64,000 bases of DNA from NCBI RefSeq assembly GCF_002872255.1, contig NZ_NIPR01000034.1, positions 62,001-126,000 of the forward strand. The letters run 5' to 3'. The DNA is from Companilactobacillus nuruki. GTDB taxonomy: Bacteria; Bacillota; Bacilli; Lactobacillales; Lactobacillaceae. Each line of letters begins with the position of its first letter. Within the stretch, counting starts at the first letter, position 1. Under the pieces are notes generated by a model. That model searched no databases. It was not told where the DNA came from and was given only the letters and a program-made list of their open reading frames with translations. The translations under genes were made by a program, and so were the position numbers. Below, piece after piece: positions 27,351 to 35,987 of this stretch.

Positions 27351-27452
27351 ACAAGAATCACCCTTTCGTTTTCAAATTAAGTCTATTATAAAGTACCATT
27401 AATTAAAAACCCAGAAATTAGATTGAATAATAAGTTAATATGAGGCAATTAA

Positions 27453-27989
27453 ATGTTATTAATAGGAAGAAACATTCAAATAAGAAATTTTAAAACGACT
27501 GACATCAATCAGTTTTTAGAATTGGTACAGGATAAAAATAATCACGATTTAGCTGGACTAGAGTATACGCAGGATGTAGACTTTGGTCGTGATCTCCTTG
27601 ATATGTACGAAAGAAGGGACAGTGCTTATGCTGTCGCTTTGAAGGATGACGATACTATGATAGGAATAATTGAATTGAACAAGCGTGGAGAATCAGAAGA
27701 ATTGTTGGCTACCCGAGAAATTGGATTTGTCATTGATCATAGGTTCAGGAAAAAAGGCTATGCTAAGGAAGCAATTAAGTTGTTGATAAAACATGGATTT
27801 GATAACCTTAAATTAACAGAAGTTTGGGCATCCACTGAGGTTAATAACTTGGCGCCCCAAAAACTTTTGGAAACGCTAGATTTTGAATATGTTTATGAGG
27901 CAGATCAAACGCTTCCATATACGGGGCAACATAACCCCGTTAAGTATTACCTTTTAAGAAATGATTCACATCTTGTAAGAAATTCTTAA
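27453..27989 (+). CDS. GNAT acetyltransferase (RimJ/RimL-like)
   Basis: A 178-aa Gcn5-related N-acetyltransferase. RNIQIRNFKTTDINQFLELV opens the domain, and the acetyl-CoA site is EIGFVIDHRFRKKGYAKEAI (R-x-x-G-x-A). LTEVWASTEVNNLAPQKLLE and LDFEYVY are the usual C-terminal strand-helix pattern. Likely acetylates a protein N-terminus or small molecule; substrate unknown. It lies 88 nt upstream of the WxL locus and seems independent of it. Confidence 0.85.
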   Translation: MLLIGRNIQIRNFKTTDINQFLELVQDKNNHDLAGLEYTQDVDFGRDLLDMYERRDSAYAVALKDDDTMIGIIELNKRGESEELLATREIGFVIDHRFRKKGYAKEAIKLLIKHGFDNLKLTEVWASTEVNNLAPQKLLETLDFEYVYEADQTLPYTGQHNPVKYYLLRNDSHLVRNS

Positions 27990-28077
27990 TTATTTCGGAC
28001 TTGTTAGGAGGTAGACAGATGGTATTATACAAAGCGTAAGGAGAAAACAGACAGACTTTTGATGAGAGGTTTTTTAT

Positions 28078-28554
28078 ATGAAGAAGAGAATGAGAACTAG
28101 AAAAAGTCTCACAATCAAAAAGCGAGTAGTCGGTTTCTTCGCAATTGCCGTTATATTGTTGGGTGTGATTGGAGGATTTAGCTTTACACATGTAATTGCT
28201 GAATCCAATAGTACGACAGGAGGTGGCGCCGATAGATCGGCACCAGTTGCAGTCGTCGCCGCTAGCTCTGAGGATTCTAGTAATTTAGGTAGTGGTGGTC
28301 AGTCAAACGCAAACGTGGTGTTGAACAGTGATAATACTGGTTCTAGTACTGGTAATCAAAATAATATTAAGAATACCGATACTACTCCTTCTGTTAACGT
28401 CAATAACTTGTCGTCATATCCTCAAACGGGTGATGCACGTGATACCGGATTGATCATTACAGGCTTTAGTATTTTGATTGGTCTATTCGCTTTTTATGGT
28501 TACAAGCTCCGTAAAAGCTTGAAGTTCTTACATGTTTTATCGGTTACAAAGTGA
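28078..28554 (+). CDS. Small sortase-anchored protein of the WxL locus (YPQTG signal)
   Basis: A 158-aa secreted protein. A basic N-terminus (MKKRMRTRKSLTIKKR) and hydrophobic segment (~18-38) ending near HVIA form the signal peptide. A Ser/Asn/Gly-rich linker follows, then the sorting signal SYPQTGD (114-119), a TM helix and a basic stretch (YKLRKSLK). The first sorting residue is Tyr instead of Leu. The tail after the basic stretch is longer than usual. Small LPXTG proteins are regular members of WxL operons; it probably helps anchor the complex. Confidence 0.8.
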   Translation: MKKRMRTRKSLTIKKRVVGFFAIAVILLGVIGGFSFTHVIAESNSTTGGGADRSAPVAVVAASSEDSSNLGSGGQSNANVVLNSDNTGSSTGNQNNIKNTDTTPSVNVNNLSSYPQTGDARDTGLIITGFSILIGLFAFYGYKLRKSLKFLHVLSVTK

Positions 28555-28680
28555 TTCAATTATGATAAATAACTTTTACGAATAATGAGATGTACAGATC
28601 GTAAAATTTGGTATTATCTAATTGTAATCAAGAAAGACAAAAAACAAAAAAATAATTTTCTATATCAGGGAGGATATATC

Positions 28681-29493
28681 ATGAAATTATCAAGTAAGGT
28701 TTTAGCAGGTTCATTAGCTTCAGCAGGAATGGTTCTAAGTTTGGTAGCACCAGCATTGACAGCACAAGCTGCACAAACATCAGCAACAGTAGGTACAGAT
28801 GGTACAGTTACAGGTAATACAGTGGCTGATGGTAAGTATGCATTGTCATCAACTGACAAGTCATTACCAAATGGTGGTTTGGCAATTGCTTATGATAATG
28901 GTAAAACAACCGATGTTGGTTCAGCAACAGCCGAATCAAATGCCAATGTTAAAGTAATTAATGGATTATTGGTTCTTGATCAAGTTCCTGATTTCGGATT
29001 TGGTACAGCTGCTTTAGGTTCAACTGTAAACTTGAACAACAACAAGTATGATGACCAAGCAACTGATTCAGAAAATGCTTCGGCCGTTAAAGTTATTGAA
29101 TCACGTCAAAATCAACCAGGATTTACATTAGGCGCACAAATGACAGCCTTCAAATCTGGCTCTGACTCACAAGCATTTGTTATGACATTGAATCCAACAG
29201 ATTTAGTTGATGATAATGGTGATAATGTGTCAACAGTAACAGGAACAAGTTTAAAGACAGACGAAGCACAAATTACAGCTGGTACTACATCTGATACAAC
29301 AATTGCTGATTTAGCAAAGGGTTCATATAAGAATGGTACAATTAGTGCGGATTATTCAAAAGCAACATCAGCAAAATTGAATTTGGTAACTAATCCAGCA
29401 TCAAATGGTGGAGATCCTTCAAAGGCATCTGTTAAATCATATAATTCAACAATTACATGGACATTAACTGCAAAACCAACTACTGTAGCCTAA
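28681..29493 (+). CDS. WxL-domain surface protein
   Basis: A 270-aa secreted protein. The signal peptide (SLASAGMVLSLVAPALTAQA) is cleaved near residue 28. The C-terminal WxL domain attaches non-covalently to peptidoglycan: LVLDQVPDFGFGTAALG-type first motif and the closing WTL (260-262) in STITWTLTAKPT. The N-terminal half is Thr/Asp/Asn-rich. Start is ATG 28681 behind GGGAGG; the in-frame extension upstream has no ribosome site. A terminator follows, so it can be expressed without the DUF916 genes. Confidence 0.92.
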   Translation: MKLSSKVLAGSLASAGMVLSLVAPALTAQAAQTSATVGTDGTVTGNTVADGKYALSSTDKSLPNGGLAIAYDNGKTTDVGSATAESNANVKVINGLLVLDQVPDFGFGTAALGSTVNLNNNKYDDQATDSENASAVKVIESRQNQPGFTLGAQMTAFKSGSDSQAFVMTLNPTDLVDDNGDNVSTVTGTSLKTDEAQITAGTTSDTTIADLAKGSYKNGTISADYSKATSAKLNLVTNPASNGGDPSKASVKSYNSTITWTLTAKPTTVA

Positions 29494-29532
29494 TAACTTT
29501 TGTTATATCAAAGAAATATATTATAAATTAAG

Positions 29533-29564
29533 ACCACTACTACATTAGTAGTGGTTTTTATTTT
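29533..29564 (+). terminator. Terminator after the WxL gene
   Basis: Stem ACCACTACTA (29533-29542) with TAGTAGTGGT (29546-29555), then a T-rich tail. Confidence 0.85.
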
Positions 29565-29620
29565 ATAATATAAAAGGTTAAGTAGAATATTTATATATGG
29601 ATATGGAGGATGTGTGTATA

Positions 29621-30703
29621 ATGCGTAAAAAAAGAATTAGCGTCCTATTAACGTTATCATTTATTTTAGCCTTTTTTTTATTAAGTGCTGGAAGTCTTAA
29701 CGTAAAGGCAGCTACTTCAGGGGACTATTCCCTTAAAGTTGGAGGTTCAAATACCGATAATTTGAATATAGATAATGGAAATTACTTTATAACGGGAAAT
29801 GCCGGTCAATCCGTTGATCTAAAACTATTAGTCATTAATAGTGCAAGTAATACAAGGCGCTTCAAATTTAGTGTAACTACTGCTTTTACTGATGATAATG
29901 GTGCACTCTCGTATAATAAATTAAAAGTAAGCGATCCGTCTCTGAAGATTCAGACACGTGGATTAGCTAGCCCTAAAGATGCTGTTTTTTCTGTTCCTGG
30001 TAATAAAACAGCGACATTAACATTTAGTATGAAAGTACCAGAACAAAAATTTAACGGGATTTTAATGGGTGGTGTAACAGTTGCTCCGTATAAAGAGAAG
30101 GCAAAAGGAACTGTTTCAAATAATGGTACTTTAATTAAGAATAAATTTAGTTATTCTATTCCTATTCAAATTCGTCAAAGTGGCAATGAAACGGTTCAAC
30201 CAAGCTATTCTATAAGGACTGTAAAACCAGGCTTAACTAATACAGCAGATGGTAGAAAACAAGGTGTTCAGGCTAATATTCATAACTCAACTAACTCTTA
30301 TGCAGGTACACTTAGTGCACATGCTGTTGTTACAAAAAAGAGTGATAAGAGTTTTAAAATTGTAAAAGATGGATCTGCAGATATTGCTCCAACAACCAAT
30401 TATAATATGGCTATTCCTTGGGGAAAGAAGACTCTTCAAGCGGGAAATTATCATTTGAAAGTAACATATAAAACTAGAGGCGGTTTAAAGAGCTGGGTTC
30501 TTAATAAAGACTTTACTATTACTAATAATGATGCGGCTAAGTATAATAAGTTGGCAGGTGTAAAGCCAAATTATCTATGGCTGTACATCCTGTTAGGAAT
30601 TTTGGCATTAGCAATTATTCTTGGTCTAGGTATTTACTTGGGTAAAAAGAATAATAAGGGAAATAATAACTCTGATAATTCAAGCAGAAAACGTCGTCGT
30701 TAA
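29621..30703 (+). CDS. WxL-interacting protein (DUF916-DUF3324), copy 1
   Basis: A 360-aa membrane-anchored protein. Signal peptide 1-29 (ending NVKA), DUF916 (~35-155: YSLKVGGSNTDNLN to KVPEQKFNGILMGGVTV), DUF3324 (~165-300) and a C-terminal TM helix (LWLYILLGILALAIILGLGI) with a basic cytoplasmic tail. These proteins bind peptidoglycan and WxL partners. GGAGG lies 11 nt before the ATG. It is followed by its own terminator and two more copies. Confidence 0.9.
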   Translation: MRKKRISVLLTLSFILAFFLLSAGSLNVKAATSGDYSLKVGGSNTDNLNIDNGNYFITGNAGQSVDLKLLVINSASNTRRFKFSVTTAFTDDNGALSYNKLKVSDPSLKIQTRGLASPKDAVFSVPGNKTATLTFSMKVPEQKFNGILMGGVTVAPYKEKAKGTVSNNGTLIKNKFSYSIPIQIRQSGNETVQPSYSIRTVKPGLTNTADGRKQGVQANIHNSTNSYAGTLSAHAVVTKKSDKSFKIVKDGSADIAPTTNYNMAIPWGKKTLQAGNYHLKVTYKTRGGLKSWVLNKDFTITNNDAAKYNKLAGVKPNYLWLYILLGILALAIILGLGIYLGKKNNKGNNNSDNSSRKRRR

Positions 30704-30718
30704 TAAAAAAATAAATGA

Positions 30719-30749
30719 AGCTGTTCCAAGACTTGGGACGGCTTTTTTA
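30719..30749 (+). terminator. Terminator after DUF916 copy 1
   Basis: Stem AGCTGTTCCAAG with CTTGGGACGGCT, then T6. Confidence 0.75.
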
Positions 30750-30791
30750 GTATTATAGAATTATAATAGGGATGTTTATTAGAGGTAGCTA

Positions 30792-31780
30792 ATGAAAAGA
30801 AAAGGTATGTACTTAATATCTGCAGTTTTTTTTATATTCATAATGTTTACTTTATTTGATTTTAATTATGTTAAGGCTGATATTAACGGAGTGACAGTTA
30901 CGCCACTGATTGAAGATGGAAATTCTGATATAACTGATCGTTTTCAAATACTTGGTGATAATGACAAAGTTAGAACGTTAAAATTATCAATAGGAAATTT
31001 TGGGACAAGAAAACTTCGATTAAGAGTTGTTCCAACCAATGCTACGACATCAATGGATGGAAAAATAGTTTATACTGATAACGTGAAGGTGGGACAGTAT
31101 GGTTTAAAATATGCTTTTGCAGATATGACTAAGCCACAAACAATTTTATTGAGGCCTAACAGAACTAAAGACCTTGTTTTTAAAGTTAAATTACCAAATG
31201 AAAAAATAAAGGGATTAATTCTTGGCGGATTTAATATTTATGATGTCAGTAAAGTCGCTCCTGGTAATTCTAATGTTCCAGTTTGGATTACTGATGACAA
31301 CAAACCCGTTGGGGGGTATTGAGTCTTCATAATCTGTCATTAGATGTTATCAGAAAAAAGCCACACATATTTGTTAACCTCCAAAACAAAGAACCAGGCA
31401 TGATGAAGAACGTAATTGTCCATGCTACTGTCAAAAGGAAGAGTTGGTTAGATAGGTTCAATTTAGGTGATAAACAAATGAATGCAGATCTTACCTACCC
31501 CAAAGTAGCCCCAAATTCTAAAATCCCAGTAGACTTCGACCAAAACACAACCCCAGTAAAGGCCGGAGAATATGTAGTTAAAGGTGCTGCCAGAAGTGGC
31601 AAGGCAACTTGGACATTCCATAAAACATATACAATAACGCAAGATCAAGCAAATAATATCAATAAACGTTGTAAAGGGTTAATATATGATAAAACGACAA
31701 CGTATATTCTAATTGTCTGTGTTTTAGTATCGTTGATTTTCCTAATATTCTGGGCCATTTGGCGCTCAGGTAGGAGTTAA
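30792..31780 (+). pseudogene. WxL-interacting protein (DUF916-DUF3324), copy 2, frameshifted at a G6 run
   Basis: Two abutting frames form one gene. 30792-31322 encodes the signal peptide and DUF916 part, ending NVPVWITDDNKPVGGY. 31319-31780 encodes the DUF3324 part (LHNLSLDVIRKKPHIFVNLQ, NKEPGMMKN) and a C-terminal TM helix. The break is at GGGGGG (31311-31316); one more G would give a continuous VGGVLSLHNLSL. The second half has no usable start or signal peptide. It is a true frameshift, a phase-variable tract, ribosomal slippage or a sequencing error; the sequence alone cannot tell. Confidence 0.8.
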
Positions 31781-31784
31781 AATT

Positions 31785-32900
31785 ATGAAGAAACGAATAA
31801 TTGTATTTTTTTCAACATTATTACTTTTAATAGCAACTTTTCTGCCGTTTGCTACAACTGTTAAGGCCGCACCAGACAAGTCATATGCCATTCAAGCAAT
31901 TTTGCCTAATAATCAAATTAGTAAGGATGAATCTTATTTTGATTTAAAGGTTGAACCTAAGAAGAGTCAAACTTTAAAGATTTTAATTGCTAATACGGGT
32001 AGTAAAGCCATTACTGTTACTGCAATGGTCAATAATGCATATACCTCTGATTCAGGTGTAATTGGGTACGATAAATATAATACCAAGTTGTACAAGTCTA
32101 AATTGCCTTCGTTAACATCCTTAGTTGAGGGAAAACGTAAGCAAATTGTTAAATTAGGTGCTGGTCAGAATAAGACAGTCTCGTTTAAGGTCAAATCACC
32201 TGATTCTGAATATTCTGGAATTATCTTGGGCGGTGTTACAACCACAGCCTCAGTGAGTCCAACTAAATCTAAGAATATTAATATTAAGAATCAGGTTAGA
32301 TATGTCAAAGGGGTTGTTCTACGTTCCAAAGAGGACGGAGTAATGCCTGATATGCATTTGACCTCAGCTGCACCAAAAGCTGTCGCCGGAGCAACCGGAA
32401 TTGCATATAGAATGGACAACACAGCACCGATAAACGTCAATAAGGTGTCTCTGAAGGCTAAAATAACTAATGGTAGTAAAGTTATCAATTATAAAGCAGA
32501 TAGCCTCCAGTTCGCTCCTAATTCGCAATTTAACTATTTTGTCCCAATTAAGAAATTAACAGCTGGAGATTACAAAGCACATATTACTCTGAAGAATGAT
32601 AGTGGTTTTGAGAAATCATTTAATTACAACATTACTATTAAAAAGGCTCAAGCAGATAGTGTAAATGATGCCACGAAGCCAAAACAACAATCTAATAATA
32701 AACAATGGATCGGTATTATTGTTGGAATTATTGTTTTGATTGCCGTTGTCGTTTGGATGTATCTCTATTATTCACAACGTAATAAAGGTGATGGTCCAAA
32801 GGGTGGACGTGGTAAGATGAGCTTTAGATTACCTAAGAAGTCTGATTCACCAAAGAATTCAAGGTCAGGTGGTACTAGATCTTCACGTCATAAGAAGTAG
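31785..32900 (+). CDS. WxL-interacting protein (DUF916-DUF3324), copy 3
   Basis: A 371-aa intact paralogue. Signal peptide 1-28 (ending TVKA), DUF916 with LPNNQISKDESYFDLKVEP and PDSEYSGIILGGVTT, DUF3324 with DMHLTSAAPKA, a TM helix (WIGIIVGIIVLIAVVVWMYL) and a long basic cytoplasmic tail. The AGGAG site lies just after the stop of the frameshifted gene. The tail is more basic and longer than in copy 1. May be the main functional partner for the WxL protein. Confidence 0.9.
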   Translation: MKKRIIVFFSTLLLLIATFLPFATTVKAAPDKSYAIQAILPNNQISKDESYFDLKVEPKKSQTLKILIANTGSKAITVTAMVNNAYTSDSGVIGYDKYNTKLYKSKLPSLTSLVEGKRKQIVKLGAGQNKTVSFKVKSPDSEYSGIILGGVTTTASVSPTKSKNINIKNQVRYVKGVVLRSKEDGVMPDMHLTSAAPKAVAGATGIAYRMDNTAPINVNKVSLKAKITNGSKVINYKADSLQFAPNSQFNYFVPIKKLTAGDYKAHITLKNDSGFEKSFNYNITIKKAQADSVNDATKPKQQSNNKQWIGIIVGIIVLIAVVVWMYLYYSQRNKGDGPKGGRGKMSFRLPKKSDSPKNSRSGGTRSSRHKK

Positions 32901-32906
32901 AAAATA

Positions 32907-32939
32907 AAAAGACGTCCGATAAGGACGTCTTTTTATTTT
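32907..32939. terminator. Terminator between the WxL locus and tetR
   Basis: Stem AAAAAGACGTCC (32907-32918) with GGACGTCTTTTT (32924-32935), suited to both convergent genes; it overlaps the tetR stop. Confidence 0.8.
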
Positions 32940-33580
32940 GTCGGAGTTAAGCCCCTAACGATAAAATTTGTAGTATGCTCAATTTCTAATGATTCATCCC
33001 ACTTTTTATCATCTTCAATAAAATAATGTTGAATCAAGTATCCTAAAATATTTGAGGCTAGAAATCGGAATATTTCTAAGTTATCCCAATCGATTAAAAG
33101 TTGCTTCTTCTTCAAATCGTCAAGAACCTCGTTGAACTGTTTAAAAGATTTTTTAGGAATACTTTCAATTAATCGATCATGAATATGTTGGTCGTAAATA
33201 AATTCATTCAGAAAGATCTTCATTATTTTGTGATTATATTTAAAAAGTTTGATACGATCATTGATTAAATTGGTTAAAAAATAACTTAAATTGAGTTTGC
33301 CATTTTTAGAGGCCGTTTGAGAAAATCGGTTTAAATCCAGAGGTAGAATCTTATGAGTTAATGGTGTCAGAATGGACATCAGTAATTCTTCTTTATTCTT
33401 GAACTTTCGAAAGATACTGCCTTCAGAAACCCCGGCGTGTTCAGAGATCTCTTTAGTAGAGGTATTGGAATAACCTTGACTAGAAAATAAGTCGATTGCG
33501 GATTGAAAAACTAATTTCTGCTTGGGAGTTAGCTTTTCTGTTTTTTCTGCTTCATGATAAATGTCAAATTGGTTAGCCAT
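32933..33580 (-). CDS. TetR-family repressor
   Basis: A 215-aa TetR regulator. N-terminal DNA-binding domain at ~20-65: KLVFQSAIDLFSSQGYSNTS, TKEISEHAGVSEGSIFRKFK and NKEELLMSIL. The C-terminal ligand domain is helical and not recognisable. It is the second gene of a minus-strand pair with the small membrane protein upstream, and the pair has a 22-bp perfect palindrome in its promoter region (33937-33958), so autoregulation is likely. The natural inducer is unknown. Confidence 0.9.
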   Translation of the reverse strand: MANQFDIYHEAEKTEKLTPKQKLVFQSAIDLFSSQGYSNTSTKEISEHAGVSEGSIFRKFKNKEELLMSILTPLTHKILPLDLNRFSQTASKNGKLNLSYFLTNLINDRIKLFKYNHKIMKIFLNEFIYDQHIHDRLIESIPKKSFKQFNEVLDDLKKKQLLIDWDNLEIFRFLASNILGYLIQHYFIEDDKKWDESLEIEHTTNFIVRGLTPTK

Positions 33581-33646
33581 ATTTTTACCTCTATGTTTAT
33601 TCTTAGCTCCATTCTATCCTAAAAGGAGCTCAAGAGGGAAAACTTA

Positions 33647-33916
33647 TTAGGCATGTTTCATAGAATTATTATTTCTATAGCCAAAGTAGAATTGAATAAT
33701 GGCGACTACAATGTTGACGTAATTTAAGATATTGAACCATGTGTCAATGCCACTAACTTTGGTAACGCCAAAGTAAACCCAAAAGCCGACAATTACTGCT
33801 GCCACATTGATCCAGGCAAAAGTTTTTTGAAGACTTTGATTATCGGTTGCAAACCACATCCAAATTATATTAATAATGAACCAAATTGCTAAAATCCAAA
33901 AAATCGTTGTAAACAT
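33647..33916 (-). CDS. Small four-helix membrane protein next to tetR
   Basis: An 89-aa hydrophobic protein (MFTTIFWILAIWFIINIIWM start) with three or four membrane spans and Trp-rich helix ends. I do not recognise the family. The start is ATG 33916, ten nt after AGGAG; a GTG (33925) three codons upstream is an alternative. It is first in an operon with the TetR repressor, so it is probably the regulated output, perhaps a membrane-stress or small-molecule response protein. Confidence 0.7.
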   Translation of the reverse strand: MFTTIFWILAIWFIINIIWMWFATDNQSLQKTFAWINVAAVIVGFWVYFGVTKVSGIDTWFNILNYVNIVVAIIQFYFGYRNNNSMKHA

Positions 33917-33936
33917 AATATCCACTCTCCTTTTTA

Positions 33937-33958
33937 TGATAGTGAGTACTCACTATCA
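33937..33958. promoter_or_regulatory. 22-bp perfect palindrome, probable TetR operator
   Basis: TGATAGTGAGT (33937-33947) is followed directly by its exact reverse complement. It lies 21 bp upstream of the membrane-protein start codon, and no other candidate target in the window carries it. Binding by the adjacent TetR is inference. Confidence 0.7.
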
Positions 33959-34001
33959 ATTTACAAATACGATTATAGTTCTCGATTTTTAAATTGCAAA
34001 C

Positions 34002-34038
34002 AAAAAAACGATTTAAAATTATTTTTAATTTTAAATCG
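34002..34038 (-). terminator. Terminator of the Mga-type gene
   Basis: Stem of 13 bp (34009-34021 with 34026-34038, CGATTTAAAATTA and complement); on the minus strand it is followed by T7. Confidence 0.8.
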
Positions 34039-34053
34039 CTTTATTAGCAGGCC

Positions 34054-35567
34054 TTAGAGAGCCTTCTTTTTTTTATTATTTTCGATTTTTTCCTTGAGTT
34101 TTTTAACATATATTTGGTTCAACTGAATCAATAGCCAAATATAATCAGGTCTAGTTGAGGAAATATCCCAAGAAATTACTTTAAGGTTTTCTGGATACTT
34201 TTTCTTTTCGATATCTAGTGGCAAGACGTCAAGAGAGGTAATTAGAATGTCAACGTCTTGATAAACATCACTTGGAACGACTTCTACGAATTCCAAGGTT
34301 CTAATATTTCTCAAGACAACCTCAGCTGCTTGATTACCAGGATCGATTAAAACCTTAACTTTGATAATATCTTCAGCTCTAATTGTAGAAATATAACTAG
34401 GCAATACTTGATACAAGTTTTTAGAGATCAATTCCGCCGCATTGTAGATTCCCGGAACTCATTTTGATCAATATTAGAAAAGAAGGTATAGATATCTTTG
34501 TACAGATCAGTATAAGTTCTTTCGTCATCATCATTAAACATTGTATCTAGATGCATTATTGAGTAGGGTGCCATGATGTAATAAAAAACAATATCTCTAG
34601 TTACATAAGTCATGATATGTTTCAGCGTTTTTTGATCATGATAGACTGTCATATCATCGTGATAGTGTTCCTTCAAAAAGTCTATAAAGTGATAAACGAG
34701 GGCATAGAACTTGGGATTAATTCTGGCGTTAGCATTGATGGGCTGCTCGAAAGCTGTATCACTAGGTTGAAATGCAGTTTTTCTGAATAGATTAATCAAC
34801 TTATTTTCGTTATCCAGAGCATTGGCAGGAACAATTGGATAATCATCATGGGTTAAAATTTCTTCACCAAGATTTTGATCACCAAAGACGTCTTTATAGA
34901 ATGGCAATTCATCGATGTAATTACGTTTAATCAAACGTATTCTAGAAATAGCCAAGAAATACTTCAATTGAAAATGAACAATGGGATTATCAAAAGTAAT
35001 TCCAGCTCGTCCCATGATTTGATCAATTGAATTCTCTTGAATTAAAGCAAAAGGCCATTCTTGACCATGGTAGATGTACCAATAGACATAGTAAGCCATC
35101 CAACGAATATTATTTTCGTTTCCCTTTATTTCAAGGGTCGAATTAGATATTTTAAGGCCGAAGTTTTTTAAGAAAGCTCTGAACTTTGACATTCGACGGT
35201 TAAGTGTTGATTTACTAGTGAAGTGGTCATTACTAAAACTCTCAAATGAAGGGTTAGTACTGGTTAAGCCATAATTAAAGGCTTGAAAAACTACTGAATT
35301 TTTAACTAAATATAGTCGATAAGTATCAATAGGGATTTTACTGAAATCAATTGACTCTATTTTAGTATCACTAGGATCAATATCGGGAGCGACATCAGCA
35401 AGATCTTCTAATAGTGCTTGAAAAATATTGTAGGTTTTCTGGTATGTAAATTGTAGCCGATTACTAATATTACTTAAGTTTACTTCACGAGGAGGTAATG
35501 ATTTTATTACAGTAAGCATGCGATATTTTTCTACGTCTTGCTTAACTAAAAAAATTTGCTCCAACAT
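34054..35567 (-). pseudogene. Mga-family regulator split by a frameshift
   Basis: Two minus-strand frames together make a normal-sized (~504 aa) Mga-type regulator. 34428-35567 (379 aa) has the Mga helix-turn-helix (LPPREVNLSNISNRLQFTYQ, KTYNIFQALLEDL) and central helical domain (STLNRRMSKFRAFLKNFGLK). 34054-34431 (125 aa) is the C-terminal EIIB-like part (IIKVKVLIDPGNQAAEVVLR, VDILITSLDVLPLD). The frames meet at TTGA with a TTG start and no ribosome site, so loss of one base is more likely than two proteins. Translational coupling cannot be excluded. A strong terminator follows. Confidence 0.75.
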
Positions 35568-35661
35568 TTGTCTTCCCCCGGTAACATTTAAATTAAAAAA
35601 ATTTAATAATAATACGAAACACCACTTGCTACTATCTTAACATTTATTTATAATGTTTTGT

Positions 35662-35845
35662 AATCAGATAGAGGTGCAATCTTTATTATTAGTATTTTGG
35701 AGTACGGATAGGGTACTTTGAAAAAATATGAAAGGAAAGCTTGCCGAAATCAATTATCCCTACTTGGTAATTTGATTGGGCTATTGCTTAATAGGCAGTA
35801 GACTGTCGTTTTTTAGAGTGGAGACATACAACTTGTATTTAGTAG
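35662..35845 (+). promoter_or_regulatory. Lysine riboswitch (L-box) upstream of lysP
   Basis: The leader shows L-box landmarks in order: AGAGGTGC (35670-35677), an AGTA element, AAAGGAAAGCTTGCCGAAAT, the paired TTGATTGGGC region, GGCAGTAGACTGTCG and the closing AGTGGAG segment near 35815-35825. Lysine binding would favour the downstream terminator hairpin. Confidence 0.85.
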
Positions 35846-35922
35846 GCTTTCTAGTTTTATTAAAACGGTTGTGTCGATCATTCTTTGTGACGTTGAGCTA
35901 TTGATTAATGGGATAATTATAA

Positions 35923-35964
35923 TCCTTATTGTCGGTAGTTCCTCTGATAATAAGGACTTTTTTT
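35923..35964 (+). terminator. Riboswitch-controlled terminator
   Basis: Stem TCCTTATTGTC (35923-35933) with GATAATAAGGA (35946-35956), then T7. It lies between the L-box and the lysP ribosome site, as expected for transcriptional attenuation. Confidence 0.8.
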
Positions 35965-35987
35965 ATGTCCAAAAAGGGGAATTAGAG

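Noticed and set aside
28585-28680. Longer N-terminus of the WxL protein starting upstream of 28681
   Set aside because: The extension is polar and lacks a ribosome site; GGGAGG directly precedes the ATG at 28681, which begins a proper signal peptide.
35871-35987. N-terminal extension of the lysine permease
   Set aside because: It would be translated from within the riboswitch terminator hairpin; ATG 35988 has the ribosome site and matches the LysP N-terminus.
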